A DNA stretch of 64,000 nucleotides from Bacteroidaceae bacterium (GTDB lineage Bacteria; Bacteroidota; Bacteroidia; Bacteroidales; Bacteroidaceae): NCBI GenBank assembly GCA_024688885.1, contig JAILDV010000017.1, forward strand, positions 1-64,000, written 5' to 3'. The position numbers and the translations under genes were made by a program. Shown here piece by piece: positions 62,790-64,000 of the stretch; positions within the stretch are counted from its first letter, which is position 1, and each line of letters starts with the position of its first letter. The notes beneath the pieces are model-generated. The model was not told the origin of the DNA, did not search any database, and saw only the letters and a program-made list of their open reading frames with translations.

Positions 62790-63971
62790 TTAATGGTGGA
62801 AAAGGCGAATGCCTGTGAACGCCATAGCAATTCCATACTTGTTGCAGGTCTCAATGACATTGTCATCACGAACAGAGCCACCTGCCTGTGCAATATACTG
62901 CACACCACTCTTGTGGGCACGCTCGATGTTGTCACCGAAGGGGAAGAACGCATCAGAGCCAAGACACACGTTGGTGTTCTGAGCAAGCCAAGCTTTCTTC
63001 TCTTCTACAGTGAGTGGCTCTGGCTTTTCAGTGAAGAAGTTCTGCCAAGTACCTTCGCGAAGCACGTCTTCATATTCATCACCAATATACACATCAATCG
63101 TGTTATCGCGGTCGGCACGACGAATATCACTCTTGAAAGGTAATGCCAAGACCTTTGGGCATTGGCGCAACCACCAGATGTCAGCCTTGTTACCTGCCAA
63201 ACGTGTACAGTGAATACGACTCTGCTGACCAGCACCTATACCGATTGCCTGTCCGTCCTTGACATAACATACGGAATTTGACTGCGTATATTTCAAGGTG
63301 ATGAGCGCAATCTTGAGGTCACGCTTTGCATCTGCTGGAATGTTCTTGTTATCTGTTGGAATGTTCTCAAAAAGATTGTCACCAGAGAGGTCAATCTCGT
63401 TGCGTCCCTGTTCAAACGTAATACCAAACACTTGCTTACGCTCGATGGGGGCTGGCGTATAATTAGGGTCCATCTTAATGACACAGTATGTACCATTGCG
63501 CTTTGCCTTCAGAATAGCCAAAGCCTCTGGTGTATAATCGGGAGCAATGATGCCATCGCTTACCTCGCGCTTGATGAGTGTGGCTGTAGCCTCATCGCAA
63601 GTGTCGGACAATGCGATGAAATCACCAAAAGAAGACATACGGTCAGCACCACGTGCTCGTGCATACGCTGTTGCAATCGGGGTGAGTGGAATCTTCACAT
63701 CGTCCACAAAGTAGATTTTTTTCAATGTGTCGCTGAGAGGTGCGCCCACAGCAGCACCTGCAGGACTGACATGTTTGAACGAAGCAGCTGATGGCATGCC
63801 TGTGGCAGCTTTGAGTTCCTTGACCAACTGCCAGCTATTAAAAGCATCCAACAGGTTGATATAGCCAGGACGACCATTAAGTACTTCGATGGGGAGTTCT
63901 CCCTCTTCCATATAGACACGTGATGGCTTCTGATTAGGATTACAGCCATACTTTAAAGCAAGTTCTTGCAT
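62790..63971 (-). CDS. stand-alone AICAR formyltransferase (PurH-type)
   Basis: 393 residues, corresponding to the transformylase domain without the usual N-terminal IMP cyclohydrolase domain. Motifs LKYGCNPNQKPSRVY, AASFKHVSPAGAAVG (Lys-His pair) and GAGQQSRIHCTRLAG, plus the C-terminal SDAFFPFGDNIERAHKSGVQ. Converts AICAR to FAICAR. The cyclohydrolase would be encoded elsewhere. First gene of a three-gene minus-strand operon. Confidence 0.9.
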   Translation of the reverse strand: MQELALKYGCNPNQKPSRVYMEEGELPIEVLNGRPGYINLLDAFNSWQLVKELKAATGMPSAASFKHVSPAGAAVGAPLSDTLKKIYFVDDVKIPLTPIATAYARARGADRMSSFGDFIALSDTCDEATATLIKREVSDGIIAPDYTPEALAILKAKRNGTYCVIKMDPNYTPAPIERKQVFGITFEQGRNEIDLSGDNLFENIPTDNKNIPADAKRDLKIALITLKYTQSNSVCYVKDGQAIGIGAGQQSRIHCTRLAGNKADIWWLRQCPKVLALPFKSDIRRADRDNTIDVYIGDEYEDVLREGTWQNFFTEKPEPLTVEEKKAWLAQNTNVCLGSDAFFPFGDNIERAHKSGVQYIAQAGGSVRDDNVIETCNKYGIAMAFTGIRLFHH

Positions 63972-64000
63972 GTTGATTCTCTATTTTATATTATTTTTAA

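Noticed and set aside
1-64000. Insertion sequences, transposases, phage genes or rRNA
   Set aside because: None seen on either strand; the island at 17.7-20.3 kb has no integrase or transposase.

Overview
The window reads as chromosomal DNA of a Bacteroidales bacterium, most likely a Prevotellaceae (Prevotella/Segatella-like) member. Signs are the Bacteroidetes promoter form TTTG-N19/20-TAnnTTTG in front of many genes, the lack of Shine-Dalgarno sequences, a C10 (streptopain-like) protease, TonB-dependent receptors, the DUF6057, DUF4494, DUF4105 and DUF3078 families, SecA of 1127 residues with a C-terminal zinc motif, and lipoproteins with acidic residues after the lipobox cysteine.

Layout. 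0-4 kb: tail of a GH2 beta-galactosidase, a secreted C10 protease, a PHP phosphatase and tRNA-Val(CAC). 4.2-22.4 kb: corrinoid region. A split cbiA (cobB) lies divergent from a cobalamin riboswitch that leads TonB receptor - CbiK-type chelatase lipoprotein - second TonB receptor - four bifunctional fusions (CbiH-CbiC, CbiE-CbiT, CbiG-CbiF, CbiJ-CbiD). Convergent to these is btuF-btuC, without its ATPase in the window. Between cbiD and btuC sits a roughly 2.5 kb low-GC island with a candidate structured RNA, two related unknown proteins (one with MORN repeats) and a RelE-type toxin-antitoxin pair, bounded by imperfect direct repeats. 22.6-25.7 kb: two small Gly-rich secreted DUF4890 proteins and an Fe-S scaffold/GGGtGRT pair. 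26-33 kb: DUF6057 - haem-c beta-propeller lipoprotein - DUF6057 - S9 peptidase. 33-38 kb: MATE, TruA, EamA, and a minus-strand DUF4494-yggS-crp operon. 38.5-43.2 kb: secreted esterase and two GH43 glycosidases. 43.6-50 kb: DUF4105 membrane protein with a degenerate alkaline phosphatase, then secA. 50-51.7 kb: a long repeat-rich intergenic stretch. 51.7-57.9 kb: thrS, infC-rpmI-rplT, fabD and a GH13 amylase. 58-64 kb: DUF3078, a 29-residue ribosome-associated peptide, RNase G, an MltF-like transglycosylase, a small Lys-rich protein and a PurH-type transformylase.

The corrinoid genes encode nearly the whole cobalt-early (anaerobic) ring-contraction route to cobyrinate diamide. CbiL is not in the window. 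Uptake functions sit alongside. The most unusual feature is that five proteins of this pathway carry in-frame insertions of dispersed repeats: heptanucleotide arrays or GC-rich palindromes that also occur between genes. Other notable points are the acidic-tailed, probably surface-exposed CbiK/IhtB-like lipoprotein between two TonB receptors, the split cbiA, the cbiD/btuC junction island, and a pair of nearly identical ~160-bp repeats 42 kb apart, each placed at the 3' end of a gene.
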